IMG/VR virus record: IMGVR_UViG_3300037507_002920
Span: 1 to 64,000 of that record
Source: a virus
Length of the DNA stretch: 64,000 nucleotides
Reading direction: 5' to 3' (one strand)
Both the position numbers and the translations under genes were made by a program. The notes under the pieces were generated by a model. That model worked only from the letters and a program-made list of their open reading frames with translations. It searched no databases and was not told the origin of the DNA. Positions 1 to 9,448 of the stretch are shown here, piece after piece (within the stretch, counting starts at the first letter, position 1; every line of letters begins with the position of its first letter).

Positions 1-564
1 GTTATCCTTTACGCCAATTAAAATGATTTTATTTTTTTCAGGCTCAAGACCTGTTGTCTCAATGTCAAAAACAAAACGATAAACACCTGAATAATCATCA
101 ATATCTTTAAAAAGTCTTTTTTTCTTTTGAATTAAAAACTGTTCAACTGGTGATAATATGGTAAATAGGTGTTTAAATTTTTCATTCCAAGGGTCAATAC
201 CCCCGTATCTAAAAAATGAAACTAAAGACGAGTAGTTTTTTAAACTTTTTACTAAAAAACATTGACCGTTTTCTAACCTTTCATTATTGTGTGTTTGTAG
301 TTTTTCAATCACAATACCAAACTCACCCATCTTTTTCTTTTGAAGGGATTTATTTCCGCCATAAAAATTATAAGAACTCAAATCACCTACCCAAAGAAAG
401 GGGGTTAAAGTATCTGATTTAATAATTTTACCCCTTTCAGGGTCTTGAATTATTTTAAATATTTTATTTGTTTGGTAATCATATTCAACACCAACAATGT
501 ACTGTTCTGAATCTGAACCATTTAAAAAGTTCTCGATTATCTCTTGTGAAATTATTTTTGACAT
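1..564 (-). CDS. Family B DNA polymerase, N-terminal fragment (runs off window)
   Basis: An open frame starts at ATG 564 and runs off the left edge, giving 188 residues. Residues 166-172 read FDIETTG, the ExoI motif (Asp167, Glu169) of the DEDD 3'-5' exonuclease fold. About 165 residues precede it, as in T4 gp43-type family B polymerases, where a leader domain comes before the proofreading domain. The polymerase domain itself would lie outside the window. A free-standing DnaQ-like exonuclease is the main alternative, because no polymerase motif is visible. The leader has no Shine-Dalgarno sequence. Confidence 0.6.
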   Translation of the reverse strand, partial: MSKIISQEIIENFLNGSDSEQYIVGVEYDYQTNKIFKIIQDPERGKIIKSDTLTPFLWVGDLSSYNFYGGNKSLQKKKMGEFGIVIEKLQTHNNERLENGQCFLVKSLKNYSSLVSFFRYGGIDPWNEKFKHLFTILSPVEQFLIQKKKRLFKDIDDYSGVYRFVFDIETTGLEPEKNKIILIGVKDN

Positions 565-648
565 CTTTCATATTTTTAAGTTGACACATTAGCTTACAAT
601 TATATTGTAGTTTGTCTTACTTAAAGTATACAAAAGGAAATTCAAAAA

Positions 649-1017
649 TCAAAATATTGTGATATATAATTTTTCTTTAATGGGTAATATTAATTTTGTT
701 GTTGGGTCTAAATTTGTATCTAAAAACTGCACGGTAATTTTACCCTCATATTTACCAATCTTAGACGTTTGAGACTCTGTAAATTGATGAACAATGTAAT
801 ATTCATCGGTTGTTTGGTTATATTTTTTATCTCTTGTTGTAATTTGACACGTTGAATTTAGTATTTCAGGTTCTTCTGTTTTAACATCGTACATATCTAA
901 GGTAATTTCACAATTTTCTAACATATCATTAAAACCTGATTTATCGTTCTTTCCGTCATCAATAAGTCTCATTTTTAATATTGGTTGAGATGACCCTTGT
1001 CTTATAAAAAATTCCAT
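649..1017 (-). CDS. Baseplate/fibre-associated protein, BppU-like N-terminal fold (tentative)
   Basis: This 122-residue protein is last in the minus-strand tail-fibre run and lies 3 bases after the preceding fibre gene. The pattern FxIRQGSSQPxLxxxLxDD, then an acidic CEITLDMYDV stretch and a final strand-rich part, resembles the immunoglobulin-like N-terminal domain of phage baseplate upper proteins (BppU), which attach fibres to the baseplate. That is a pattern judgement only. No signal peptide or membrane segment is present. The safe call is a small virion protein of the fibre module. Confidence 0.4.
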   Translation of the reverse strand: MEFFIRQGSSQPILKMRLIDDGKNDKSGFNDMLENCEITLDMYDVKTEEPEILNSTCQITTRDKKYNQTTDEYYIVHQFTESQTSKIGKYEGKITVQFLDTNLDPTTKLILPIKEKLYITIF

Positions 1018-1020
1018 ATA

Positions 1021-1662
1021 TTAATAAACTTTATTTAAAATAAAAATCTCAGAATATATTGAGTTTGCAACATCTGATGAACTCCATTGTGCTGTGATAT
1101 CCAAAGAATTATTTATAGTTGTGTCAAATGTTGAATTATTTAACTCACTAAAATCTTCACCTTCAAACGTATTTGATGCGTCTTTAGAATATGTAAAATT
1201 ACCTCCTGACATTATTGATGACGTTCCTGCTCCACCTATTGCTCTAATTGTAAAATAAATTTGTAAATGATAATGTTGATTTGTACATTGAGGCATTGTT
1301 ATTGCCCCCATTTGTCCTAAAATAACTGACCCAGATTTTACTTTTATCGTTAAAGTATCGTTATTTTTTGAAGATAAATGACCAATCATTGTACAATTAA
1401 ATGAATCACCGACAGAAAATCCGTTAGCCGGAACAGAAAGAGAACCAATACCTGTACCAACAATAGAAGACTCTGATGTTGTTCCACTAACAGTAGCGCT
1501 GTTACCTGTTTGAGAAAATAAACCATATACAACGGGATATGGATATAAATTACCTCTTTTAACTTTATACGTTGTACCACTTTGTGCAACCGCAAATTCC
1601 GCGTTTGTTGTTAAACCTGTACCCAATATTTCGGGTAATTGTGATATTGGTAAATTAGCCAT
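1021..1662 (-). CDS. Tail fibre / virion structural protein
   Basis: 213 residues. The N-terminus (LPISQLPE, then TTNAEFAVAQSGTTYKV) is the short attachment motif found at the start of many phage fibre and decoration proteins. The rest is Gly/Ser/Thr-rich and beta-prone, ending in SEIFILNKVY, typical of a small trimeric fibre head. It sits between the discoidin-domain fibre upstream and the BppU-like protein downstream. A TATTTATA motif (minus strand, 1667-1674) lies 4 bases before the start. Receptor specificity cannot be read from the sequence. Confidence 0.6.
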   Translation of the reverse strand: MANLPISQLPEILGTGLTTNAEFAVAQSGTTYKVKRGNLYPYPVVYGLFSQTGNSATVSGTTSESSIVGTGIGSLSVPANGFSVGDSFNCTMIGHLSSKNNDTLTIKVKSGSVILGQMGAITMPQCTNQHYHLQIYFTIRAIGGAGTSSIMSGGNFTYSKDASNTFEGEDFSELNNSTFDTTINNSLDITAQWSSSDVANSIYSEIFILNKVY

Positions 1663-1690
1663 ATACTATAAATACTTTATTATTTAATTA

Positions 1691-2665
1691 TTAATAAGTC
1701 TGCGCGGTTTGATAAGTATTTCTTGTTGAAGTCGCACTAAATCCTGAGACTGTGTGTAATGTCGTCCAAGTTGTCCCGTTATTACTTCCAGCAATTGTCC
1801 ATGATTTTGGGTCTCTACTTTCTTCGTCATTAGCGGTGGCCCATCTGTATCCTGTGAACGATTTAGCGGAGGAAAATTGAAAAACGAAATTTGTAACATT
1901 ACCATTTGTAACAAAATTCAAATCTAGACCCTTTGTTGTTAAACTACCATCAACTAATTTTGATGGTTCTTCACCTGACGGATTTGAACCACTTGGGTTA
2001 GTAACAGTAACACCGGCCATACTTTGGTCAACACCACCTATTTGAAATACAAATTCAGACGCTTGAACACAATTCGCGTTAGGTGGTGTTGTTTTTGCTT
2101 CGGTTATTTGCCATCTATAATAAGTAAATGCCACTCTTGAAGGTGTTGGGGTTGGCGTTTTACTAGGTGTCACAGAACTAGTTGGTGTAACTGAAGGGGT
2201 TCGAGATGGTGTCACAGAACTAGTTGGTGTAACTGAAGGGGTTCGAGATGGTGTCACAGAACTAGTTGGTGTAACTGAAGGGGTTCGAGATGGTGTCACC
2301 GAAGGTGTAACAGAACTAGTTGGTGTTACAGAAGGTGTTAAGGATGGTGTAACAGACGGCGTAATTGATGTTGTTGGGGTTGGAGATGGTGCCGTTTCAA
2401 TTATTATTTTATAAAAATTTTCTTGAAAAATATAATCACCATTTTCTTGAAGTAAGAAATTTCCTGATTCATCCTCAACATAAAGGGTACATGTACTACC
2501 AAAAGCAGGAAAAAACAAAGTGTACGTTCCATAAAAATAAGGGGCTATATAGTCATATGGTAAAACTTGTGTACCCAAATTAATGGTCCCACCCGTGTCG
2601 GGATAATATGTTATTATTGCCGTTTGTCCATTATAATTTGTCGAAACTATTCTTAGTGTATCCAT
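1691..2665 (-). CDS. Tail fibre/adhesin with Pro/Thr/Ser repeats and a C-terminal F5/8 type C-like domain
   Basis: 324 residues in three parts. Residues 1-85 form a small beta domain paralogous to the start of the next gene upstream (shared TGGTINLG and YGTYxLxF motifs). Residues about 95-175 are Ser/Thr/Pro repeats of the [15 protein letters not shown] type, encoded by near-perfect 42-base repeats. The last 150 residues look like a discoidin (F5/8 type C) carbohydrate-binding domain, with [18 protein letters not shown] as the clearest signature. The architecture fits an adhesin that binds surface glycan through a flexible stalk. It follows the 733-residue paralogue by 9 bases, so the two are probably cotranscribed. 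Confidence 0.65.
   Translation of the reverse strand: MDTLRIVSTNYNGQTAIITYYPDTGGTINLGTQVLPYDYIAPYFYGTYTLFFPAFGSTCTLYVEDESGNFLLQENGDYIFQENFYKIIIETAPSPTPTTSITPSVTPSLTPSVTPTSSVTPSVTPSRTPSVTPTSSVTPSRTPSVTPTSSVTPSRTPSVTPTSSVTPSKTPTPTPSRVAFTYYRWQITEAKTTPPNANCVQASEFVFQIGGVDQSMAGVTVTNPSGSNPSGEEPSKLVDGSLTTKGLDLNFVTNGNVTNFVFQFSSAKSFTGYRWATANDEESRDPKSWTIAGSNNGTTWTTLHTVSGFSATSTRNTYQTAQTY
2155..2360. repeat. 42-base tandem minisatellite in fibre gene
   Basis: About three near-identical 42-base units, containing AGAACTAGTTGGTGTAACTG and GGGGTTCGAGATGGTG, are followed by degenerate half-units. They are in frame and encode the Ser/Thr/Pro stalk of the 324-residue fibre. Copy-number change by slippage or recombination would shorten or lengthen the stalk without breaking the frame. 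Confidence 0.85.
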
Positions 2666-2674
2666 AAAATTAAA

Positions 2675-4876
2675 TTAAGGTCCAGGAGGTTGTGGATATG
2701 GTAATGACATACAATACGGAGTATCGCATTGATTCACGGTAAGAGTGTCTTTTATCATTACAGGTGTTTGACCAAAAGCTTGGTCACAATAAAAATAACA
2801 ATAACCATCGCTATGAATAAATCCATCATTTGATGTTAAATTATAATTAGACGGTATTCCAACTATTAATTGGGGAACAACACCAGAGGTATTATATGGG
2901 TCAAGACAATTACAAAAATAATATGATACATATTGAGGAGAAGGTGTTGGTGTTGGTGTTATCGACGGTGTTGGTGTTATTGTTCGAGTTGGGGTTATTG
3001 ACGGTGTTACACTTGGTGTTATCGACGGTGTTGGTGTTAGTGACGAAGTTATACTTGGTGTTATCGATGGTGTTGGTGTTATTGTTCGAGTTGGGGTTAT
3101 TGACGGTGTTACACTTGGTGTTATCGATGGTGTTGGTGTTATTGTTCGAGTTGGGGTTATTGACGGTGTTACACTTGGTGTTATCGATGGTGTTGGTGTT
3201 AGTGATGAAGTTATACTTGGTGTTATAGATGGTGTTGATGTTATTGTTCTTGTTGGTGTTAGTGACGGTGTTATAGATGGTGATGGTGTTATTGTTCGAG
3301 TTGGTGTTAGTGACGGTGTTACACTTGGTGTTATAGATGGTGTTGGTGTTATTGTTCGAGTTGGTGTTATTGTTCGAGTTGGTGTTATTGTTCGAGTCGG
3401 TGTTTTTGATGGTGTCGGGGTCGGAGTTAATGAACAAGTTGGAGTATCATCAGGATTTGGACACCAAAACGAATAAGGACTAACAAAGTTATTTGTTAAA
3501 TTGTCAAAACAGCTTATTACAGGACAAGGACATGGATGATTATATGGTAAAGTATTTGAACCTACATCGAGACCACTTGTAGTGACATAACAACACGAAT
3601 CATCACCAGGATTCGAACATAAATAATAACTAGAAAATCCTTCTTGAGTTACATGTGCCCAAATTTCACTATTGTGTATCGTGATGTCTTTTATATCTAC
3701 CCTAATCACGTACCAAGTATTAAATGATGGATTGTTAACCACATAAGTACCAAAAGAGCAATCACCTTTAACACCCGTACCTACAGTTATTTTAAAATTT
3801 GGGATAGGAAAATGTGGGTTACCTGATATTGTTTTTATCGCTAACATATATGAATATGATTTAGTGTAAAAACTATCTGTTACTGACCTATACATACTTC
3901 CCTGACCAGAAGAAAAGGTATTTGGTCTATAATTAAAAACCTCTCGAATATTACCATTTGGATAACCACAAACATCAACTAAATTGGATAACCAACCTTG
4001 AATATATTGATAAAATCCCGTCGTGTTGCCATCTATACTTTCTCTTATTGTTATCGGTATCGGATTTCCTGGTGTGTTAGCAAAAGGAATACCAACTGGA
4101 CCGTTACATATACAAGGTAATTGACTAGGTGTTGGTGTAGGTGTTGGTGTTTTTGATGGTGTTATAGTTTTTGATGGTGTGGGTGATGGAACGCTTGGAT
4201 TGTCTATTGGATTTATCGGTAAACCACCAATATCTGGTGGTTCTTCACCGAATCTAATGATATCTTTTGTTATATATTGTTTTGTCGAATCTTGAAAAGT
4301 TACATTTGTTGTTAATACATATACACCACTTAATTTACTGTAATCTGCCCACGCTTCTGAAGAGGCAAATTTGGCAAAAGATTCCGTTTCTCCTTTGTTA
4401 ATTTGCATAAATCCTTTTATAAAAAAGGAATCACCTCCCCCAATAACCAAAAGTTCATGAACAAAACTTATTTGTATATCATAACTTTCAGGGGAATTAA
4501 TTGATGTTCTATAAACTATATTTATTGAACCATCATTTATCCAACCATCAAAGTCTAAATCTTCTTGTGATGGTATTGTTTGAGTCGGAGTAATGGATGG
4601 TGTTATAGATGGTGTTCTTGTAATTGACGGTGTAATTGATGGTGTCCTTGTTAATGTTGGAGTAATGGATGGTGACGGAAATAATGCGTTTAACTCATAT
4701 GTTTTATTATATAATTCAAAATACAGTTCATATGTACCGTATGGATATTCTGAATTATATTCAAACGGCAATGTTTTTTCACCTAAATTAATGGTACCCC
4801 CTGTGTATGGTAAAAAAGTCACATTGGCAGTTTCACCACTTAAATTATTACTTGATATTCTTATTCCTGAAGGCAT
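2675..4876 (-). CDS. Large tail fibre/adhesin with multiple Thr/Pro/Ser repeat linkers
   Basis: 733 residues. An N-terminal beta domain of about 65 residues is paralogous to that of the 324-residue fibre. A short TPS linker follows, then a domain of about 130 residues (to about 225), a second linker, a Cys-containing globular domain (about 255-475) with [13 protein letters not shown] and repeated CP/CN motifs, a long linker of [14 protein letters not shown] repeats (about 490-640), and a compact Cys-rich C-terminal domain ending [12 protein letters not shown]. The linkers look like extended stalks, possibly glycosylated, between binding heads. The gene heads the pair of paralogous adhesins. 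Receptor-binding or surface-attachment function is inferred from architecture and position. Confidence 0.6.
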   Translation of the reverse strand: MPSGIRISSNNLSGETANVTFLPYTGGTINLGEKTLPFEYNSEYPYGTYELYFELYNKTYELNALFPSPSITPTLTRTPSITPSITRTPSITPSITPTQTIPSQEDLDFDGWINDGSINIVYRTSINSPESYDIQISFVHELLVIGGGDSFFIKGFMQINKGETESFAKFASSEAWADYSKLSGVYVLTTNVTFQDSTKQYITKDIIRFGEEPPDIGGLPINPIDNPSVPSPTPSKTITPSKTPTPTPTPSQLPCICNGPVGIPFANTPGNPIPITIRESIDGNTTGFYQYIQGWLSNLVDVCGYPNGNIREVFNYRPNTFSSGQGSMYRSVTDSFYTKSYSYMLAIKTISGNPHFPIPNFKITVGTGVKGDCSFGTYVVNNPSFNTWYVIRVDIKDITIHNSEIWAHVTQEGFSSYYLCSNPGDDSCCYVTTSGLDVGSNTLPYNHPCPCPVISCFDNLTNNFVSPYSFWCPNPDDTPTCSLTPTPTPSKTPTRTITPTRTITPTRTITPTPSITPSVTPSLTPTRTITPSPSITPSLTPTRTITSTPSITPSITSSLTPTPSITPSVTPSITPTRTITPTPSITPSVTPSITPTRTITPTPSITPSITSSLTPTPSITPSVTPSITPTRTITPTPSITPTPTPSPQYVSYYFCNCLDPYNTSGVVPQLIVGIPSNYNLTSNDGFIHSDGYCYFYCDQAFGQTPVMIKDTLTVNQCDTPYCMSLPYPQPPGP
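2940..3425. repeat. Long Thr/Pro/Ser minisatellite with a perfect 60-base tandem repeat
   Basis: The linker DNA is built of GGTGTTATTGTTCGAGTTGG-type units. Positions 3061-3120 and 3121-3180 are identical over 60 bases, and a related third unit precedes them. Long open frames in the other frames across this stretch are by-products of the repeats. Perfect identity suggests recent duplication and possible length variation among phage progeny. Confidence 0.9.
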
Positions 4877-4891
4877 TTCTTAATATTTTAA

Positions 4892-6289
4892 TTATATATA
4901 TTCATATTGTATGTCATTTTCCGGTCCAACTATAATTATAGTTGCATTGTCACTGCAATTTTCATTACATTCTACGATGTTATAATTTGGTTTGGTATCA
5001 ACTAAATAATGATGATTAACTCTAACATAGTTTAATGGTTCTTCGTAATATTGAATTCTTTTAAAAATAAAACAAGAAACCCCTAAATTGTGTAGGTTTC
5101 CTGAATATTCAGTACCACTACCCCAAGACTGAATCATAGGTTGGTAACCCCTTGTTGATGGTATCACCTCTTCCCAATCGGTTAATTTATATATTTTTTT
5201 ACCATTTAAATAAATTTTTAAAGTACCTAATCTTCTGTCTTTTTCTTCTGACCATTTTTTATTTAAAATTTCAACATCTTCATAAGATGGTGTCGCACCA
5301 GTCAACCAACTTGATATTGATGTCGTTAGTGTTCTTCCGGTTATCAAATCATTCCAACCACCATCGTTTTCTAAATTACAATCGGTAAAATATTTATTTC
5401 TTTCAAAAGTTATTGTAATATTAAAATCTTCTGAAGTCCCACTCGTACATAGTATTGGAGTTTGACCTGACGATGTATAATACGATTCAGTGTATCCGCT
5501 TTCATTTACACATAAACCTGAATATCTTAAGGCCCTCCATTGAATTCTACCGTCATTTGTAAATGAAAAAGAAAGATTATTGTCAGCATATTCGGTATTT
5601 GTGTTTTCACCTCTTACACCTAGATAGTATATTGTCTTACCACTCGACCATGGATTATCATCTCTATTAAGAACCAAATCAATGGTCCAACCTTTTTCCG
5701 TTCTTCTTTTTACTTTGTAAGAACAATTATCATTACCGTCACCATGATTAATTTGATACGCCCACGGTTTTGCATTTAACTGAGAATCCTGCGGACAACA
5801 ATTATTTGTGTCTATTAATTTTTGAATACAAGCGTATGAATAACCAGTAACTCCTGTTTTAAAATCACTAACATTTAATGAAAATGGATTGGATATGTTA
5901 TAGTTATACCCGCTTATTATTAAATAATGTACATTATCGTTAAGATTTAATTCATAAACATCATTATTTAATATAATATCAGAATTGATAAAAGTGTTTG
6001 TGAAATCAGAATAGGATAACGTCCATGTAATTGCGGAATATGTGTAACCAGTATCATTTACAGTATTATTATATTCAACCAAACTAATTGTATTTCTTAC
6101 ACAATCTGAATTGGTTAAACCTGTTGTATTTATAGTTAAAGATGTGTAGGGTATTGAATTTTCTAAATCTAAAACTAGTTCATCATAATCAACTTCAGTT
6201 TTTGCAATTTCATAGTCATAATATTCTGACGAATCAAGTTGTAAATCTAATTTGGTTCCCCAATATTTAAGTATGTTTTGTGTATTCAT
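4892..6289 (-). CDS. Virion structural protein, probable fibre/lectin-like
   Basis: 465 residues without a signal peptide. The N-terminal 150 residues are Asn/Thr/Tyr-rich and beta-prone. The middle carries GWTIDLVLNRDD, a YYLGVRGEN segment and a LSFSFTNDGRIQWRALRYSG segment, which look like the jelly-roll strands of concanavalin/LamG-type lectins. I do not recognise a named family. It is first in the minus-strand fibre run, with a TATTTATA motif (minus, 6295-6302) 5 bases upstream, and is divergent from the 249-residue gene. Function as a fibre or baseplate-attached lectin is inferred. Confidence 0.45.
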   Translation of the reverse strand: MNTQNILKYWGTKLDLQLDSSEYYDYEIAKTEVDYDELVLDLENSIPYTSLTINTTGLTNSDCVRNTISLVEYNNTVNDTGYTYSAITWTLSYSDFTNTFINSDIILNNDVYELNLNDNVHYLIISGYNYNISNPFSLNVSDFKTGVTGYSYACIQKLIDTNNCCPQDSQLNAKPWAYQINHGDGNDNCSYKVKRRTEKGWTIDLVLNRDDNPWSSGKTIYYLGVRGENTNTEYADNNLSFSFTNDGRIQWRALRYSGLCVNESGYTESYYTSSGQTPILCTSGTSEDFNITITFERNKYFTDCNLENDGGWNDLITGRTLTTSISSWLTGATPSYEDVEILNKKWSEEKDRRLGTLKIYLNGKKIYKLTDWEEVIPSTRGYQPMIQSWGSGTEYSGNLHNLGVSCFIFKRIQYYEEPLNYVRVNHHYLVDTKPNYNIVECNENCSDNATIIIVGPENDIQYEYI

Positions 6290-6344
6290 TATATTATAAA
6301 TATCTTTCCTTTCTTTTGATATTTATTATTAAAGTAATAATCAT
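6290..6344. promoter_or_regulatory. Divergent intergenic region with two opposed TATTTAT motifs
   Basis: This 55-base gap separates minus-strand fibre genes from plus-strand genes. It holds a TATTTATA motif on the minus strand (6295-6302) and a TATTTATT motif on the plus strand (6320-6327). The same motif recurs before many structural genes here, so both are probable late promoter or leader elements. No TAnnTTTG host-type promoter is seen. Confidence 0.45.
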
Positions 6345-7094
6345 ATGGATAATTATATAAAATCGATAATTGAAGAGAAATTTGCATCAAAAAAACAACA
6401 AAGATACTTTTATGCAAAGGCTTCGGACAAATCGATACCTAAAAAAGAAAGGAAAAAATGGTCAAAATGGGCCAAGGAGTTTTCCGATGACACCGATTTT
6501 AAAAATTTACCAGATAAGGTCGAAAAGGATGTTGACGAAATTGTTGATTCAAAAGGAAATTTTGGAGTTAATAAAATACCCGATACTAAAGATAGTAAAG
6601 GAACATCAAAAAAAACAACCGACCAAATAGTAAAAACGAGTGCGGGGTCTATGGGAACACACGGCGTTCATGGTACCCACACTTCTTTGAGATATTGGGC
6701 GGAGGCGGATTTAAGTAAGGCGTTAGGTTATGAAAAAACTTTAGGTCAAGATGCTGATATTGAAAAAGCAGAAGATTATTTCCAAGACGATTTAGGTTTA
6801 GACGATAAAGAAACAGAGGAAAGATTATCATCATATGGATATGATGAAGATTTAGAAGGAGATAAAGTCAGGTTAATTGAAAACCCTAAAAAGTACATAC
6901 AAGATTATGTTGAGAGTGTTTTATCAAAAAAGACACAAAACAGTGATTTAGTTAAAAAAGACCAAACAGAAGATGTTGATTCAGAATTAAGTCCAATTGT
7001 TAAAAAACAAATTTCCGCACTTAAAAAAACGTTAATTAAAAACAATCTTTCAGTAAAAGATGTCCTTAAATTATTAAATAAAGACGATGAATAA
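6345..7094 (+). CDS. Unknown protein with DUF3008-like N-terminal motif
   Basis: 249 residues, very rich in Lys, Asp and Glu. Near the N-terminus SKKQQRYFYAKA resembles the SKAQQRFF motif of the short phage protein family DUF3008, which has no known function. It is followed by KERKKWSKWAKEFS. The middle has a THGVHGTH segment, and the C-terminal 60 residues are predicted helical. It starts a plus-strand run of small genes and overlaps the next gene by 8 bases. A minor virion or assembly role is possible from location only. Confidence 0.45.
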   Translation: MDNYIKSIIEEKFASKKQQRYFYAKASDKSIPKKERKKWSKWAKEFSDDTDFKNLPDKVEKDVDEIVDSKGNFGVNKIPDTKDSKGTSKKTTDQIVKTSAGSMGTHGVHGTHTSLRYWAEADLSKALGYEKTLGQDADIEKAEDYFQDDLGLDDKETEERLSSYGYDEDLEGDKVRLIENPKKYIQDYVESVLSKKTQNSDLVKKDQTEDVDSELSPIVKKQISALKKTLIKNNLSVKDVLKLLNKDDE

Positions 7095-7584
7095 AGATTT
7101 AAAAGGTAGGATATTTGATGTACCCCAAAACATTTTAGACAAAATAAATCACACGGTTACTGGTTTAAATGGAAAAAATGTAAGGGGAATTCAACGTGCA
7201 AAAAAACTTTTGGCAGAGAAAAAAGTAAAATATGGACAATTAAAAAGAATCATACATGATATTCAAAATATCGATAAAATAAAAGATAGATTAAAATATG
7301 ATTTGTGTGGTGGAGATTTAATGGAAAAATGGGCAATTCAATTTTTAAAAGGTGAACGAGATTTAATTTCAGGTAGAAAAAATTCAAAAATGAAATCTGA
7401 TAATATGATTGGAATGGACAATGAAAGAAAAAATTCACATTTAAAAAAACATAAAAAAAGATTTGGTTTTAAAATACCAACAAATTTAATAAAAAGTAAT
7501 TCAAACAAAACAAGTGTATCCCCGATATCTTCATTAAAATTATTTGAAGAGGTTGATAAAATAAAAAAATTAATAACTTACTAA
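7087..7584 (+). CDS. Basic protein of unknown function
   Basis: 165 residues, highly basic (many Lys/Arg), predicted mainly helical. The start codon lies inside the end of the preceding gene (8-base overlap), which implies translational coupling. The first half contains RGIQRAKKLLAEKKVKYGQLKRI, a helical DNA- or protein-binding-like segment. The Lys-rich second half looks disordered. I do not recognise the family. Confidence 0.5.
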   Translation: MNKDLKGRIFDVPQNILDKINHTVTGLNGKNVRGIQRAKKLLAEKKVKYGQLKRIIHDIQNIDKIKDRLKYDLCGGDLMEKWAIQFLKGERDLISGRKNSKMKSDNMIGMDNERKNSHLKKHKKRFGFKIPTNLIKSNSNKTSVSPISSLKLFEEVDKIKKLITY

Positions 7585-7585
7585 T

Positions 7586-7963
7586 ATGGCAACACAATTA
7601 GAAACAATTGGAGAAAGAGAAAGAAAAACTCTAATGGCAAGAAATGAATATAATTATGGTGATTTATATGATTCATCGAATACGGGTGCATTATCTGATG
7701 GTGATGATAGAGGTAGAGGAGAAAATAATGGTAGTGTAGGAACGAAAACAGATATTTCTGAAAGAAAAACATTACAAGCCCGAAATCTATATGGACCAAC
7801 TAATGAATATTCTTCCGTAAATAAAAACGCGATATCTGACGGTGATGATAAAGGAAGGGGAGAAAATGGTGGAAATGTTGGAACAAAAACCGATATTGGA
7901 GAAAGAATCGGATTACAAGCAAAAAATAAATATGGAAATAATAAACCATATCCCGATTTTTAA
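7586..7963 (+). CDS. Repeat protein of unknown function
   Basis: 125 residues made of two and a half copies of a unit of about 50 residues. Each copy starts ERKTLxARNxY, continues through a SDGDDxGRGEN turn and ends VGTKTDI. The composition (Gly, Asp, Asn, Arg) suggests an extended, metal- or turn-rich structural repeat. It is tightly packed between neighbours, with 1 base before it and its last base shared with the next start. The family is not recognised; a virion role is inferred from context. Confidence 0.5.
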   Translation: MATQLETIGERERKTLMARNEYNYGDLYDSSNTGALSDGDDRGRGENNGSVGTKTDISERKTLQARNLYGPTNEYSSVNKNAISDGDDKGRGENGGNVGTKTDIGERIGLQAKNKYGNNKPYPDF

Positions 7964-8805
7964 TGAATAATAATTTACAACTCACATCTATTTTAGAAGC
8001 AAATCCTAAGACAAGTATTAGGGCAAGATTAGAATATGCAATAAAAAATAGATTACCAGTTTCTTTTTATTATAAAGGACCACCTAAAGACGTTTTATCA
8101 GGTAGAAGAGTTAAAGTTGAATTAGTGGCATCTGGATTAACAAAAAAAGGAAATTTAGCGGTTAGAGGATGGGTACAACCTCCATCCACATCTAAAAAAG
8201 GTTTTCAAAAACATGGATGGAGAACATTTTTAGTTGAAAGAATTTCTACGGGTTCTTTAATTATGTATGAAGACGAACAGTTTTCAACAAAAAGACCCAA
8301 CTACAAAGAAGGTGATGATAGTAGTTTTTCAGTTACATACGTTACCAGTGATTGGGGAGTAACTAAAGAACCAAAAATAGAAAAACCGTCAACTGAACCG
8401 ACATTAAAACCGACACAACAAAAAGACGAACTACCTCAACCAAAACCAAAAGAAAAACCAACAGCAGTACCGACTCAAGATTTAAAAAGAGAAAATGAGA
8501 TTTTTAATGATTTAGAAAAAAAAGTAAAAATCATTAATAATGAAAAAATATTAAGTCCCGATGATTTTAAACTAGGGATAGATAATTTATATAAAAAACG
8601 AATTGACGACTGGAAAAAAACACAAATTACTTTAGGTTTAAATACAACACCAGGGGAAGGAACAAGAAGAAAATTTGAAAAAGATTCAGAATATGATTTA
8701 TCTCAAATGTTGAAAAAAAATAATATTCAAATAAAAGGGGATAATATAAATCAACAACCCTTACAAGAAGAGATTTTAAGAATTAAGACTTTAATCTTTT
8801 TTTAA
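7963..8805 (+). CDS. WYL-like domain protein
   Basis: 280 residues. Residues 18-100 follow the WYL pattern, an SH3-like ligand- or nucleic-acid-binding fold: a helix ARLEYAIKNRLPV, strand FYYKG, then GRRVKVEL, LAVRGW and a final RTFLVERI. The middle (125-175) is a Pro/Lys/Thr-rich linker, and the C-terminal 100 residues are charged and helical. There is no helix-turn-helix domain as in host WYL regulators, so a structural or RNA-binding role is as likely as regulation. It shares one base with the end of the repeat-protein gene. Confidence 0.45.
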   Translation: MNNNLQLTSILEANPKTSIRARLEYAIKNRLPVSFYYKGPPKDVLSGRRVKVELVASGLTKKGNLAVRGWVQPPSTSKKGFQKHGWRTFLVERISTGSLIMYEDEQFSTKRPNYKEGDDSSFSVTYVTSDWGVTKEPKIEKPSTEPTLKPTQQKDELPQPKPKEKPTAVPTQDLKRENEIFNDLEKKVKIINNEKILSPDDFKLGIDNLYKKRIDDWKKTQITLGLNTTPGEGTRRKFEKDSEYDLSQMLKKNNIQIKGDNINQQPLQEEILRIKTLIFF

Positions 8806-8823
8806 AATAATTATATTATAGTT

Positions 8824-9399
8824 ATGGAACAAAAAGGAAGTGGTACAATAAGTACAAACGATTTAATGATGAAATTGGTGCAAGCCAAAAAAGTAATGCA
8901 AAAAGTAGAAACAGGACAATTTGAAAGAGGTTCAGTAAATGAAGATGTTTTAAAAAGTGACCCTGAAGAGTTAATGAAAAATTTTTCAAGTCAACAAATT
9001 CAACAACCAATTGTTCCAAATCTTCAAAAAATTCAAGAATCAAAATTACCAGATGCAATTAAAAGGGCTATGATTGAAAATCCAATACCTCAAATTAGTT
9101 TATCGGATTCATTAGATTTAAATTTTGTTGAAAAGACAAAAAAATTAATGGAATCTCAAGGTGTACAAACAAAGACAAATAAGACGCAGTCTACTCAAGT
9201 AAATAATTCAGACCTAATCAAACAATTGAGTCCCCTTATCGAAAATGTTGTTAGAAAAACTGTAACTGAAATTTTAGATTCAAAACTAAATCAAATACTT
9301 ACCGCCCAACAAACACTATCAATTAATGAAAATTTGGTACTAAAAGTTGGGGATTCTATTTTTAAAGGAAAAATTACTGGCGTAAATAAATCAAAGTGA
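8824..9399 (+). CDS. Unknown helical protein with conserved C-terminal beta segment
   Basis: 191 residues. The first 145 are polar and helical, with Gln/Ser-rich stretches. The last 25 (LVLKVGDSIFKGKITGVNKSK) look like a small beta hairpin. It ends a tightly packed plus-strand run, and a host-type promoter for the next gene begins right at its stop. The family is not recognised. Confidence 0.45.
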   Translation: MEQKGSGTISTNDLMMKLVQAKKVMQKVETGQFERGSVNEDVLKSDPEELMKNFSSQQIQQPIVPNLQKIQESKLPDAIKRAMIENPIPQISLSDSLDLNFVEKTKKLMESQGVQTKTNKTQSTQVNNSDLIKQLSPLIENVVRKTVTEILDSKLNQILTAQQTLSINENLVLKVGDSIFKGKITGVNKSK

Positions 9400-9430
9400 T
9401 TTGTTTTTTGATTTTTTTTTCTTATATTTC
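9400..9430 (+). promoter_or_regulatory. Bacteroidota-type promoter before glycosyltransferase
   Basis: TTTG at 9400-9403 is followed by a 19-base spacer and TATATTTC at 9423-9430. This matches the TTTG-N19/20-TAnnTTTG consensus of the Bacteroidota primary sigma factor except at the last base. It decides the start of the next gene: a TTG at 9401 falls inside the -33 element, so translation must begin at ATG 9449. Confidence 0.55.
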
Positions 9431-9448
9431 TCATATAGAGTAATATTA

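Noticed and set aside
2155-3425. CRISPR-like array
   Set aside because: Repeats are contiguous, in frame and code for Thr/Pro/Ser stalks; there are no unique spacers.
2896-3437. Overlapping long open frames in the minisatellite (both strands)
   Set aside because: Low-complexity Leu/Val or Asn/Thr translations produced by the repeat in other frames; the main frame has globular domains at both sides.
9401-9448. Upstream TTG start for the glycosyltransferase
   Set aside because: Phe/Tyr-rich leader read from the promoter; ATG 9449 directly precedes the conserved start of the fold.
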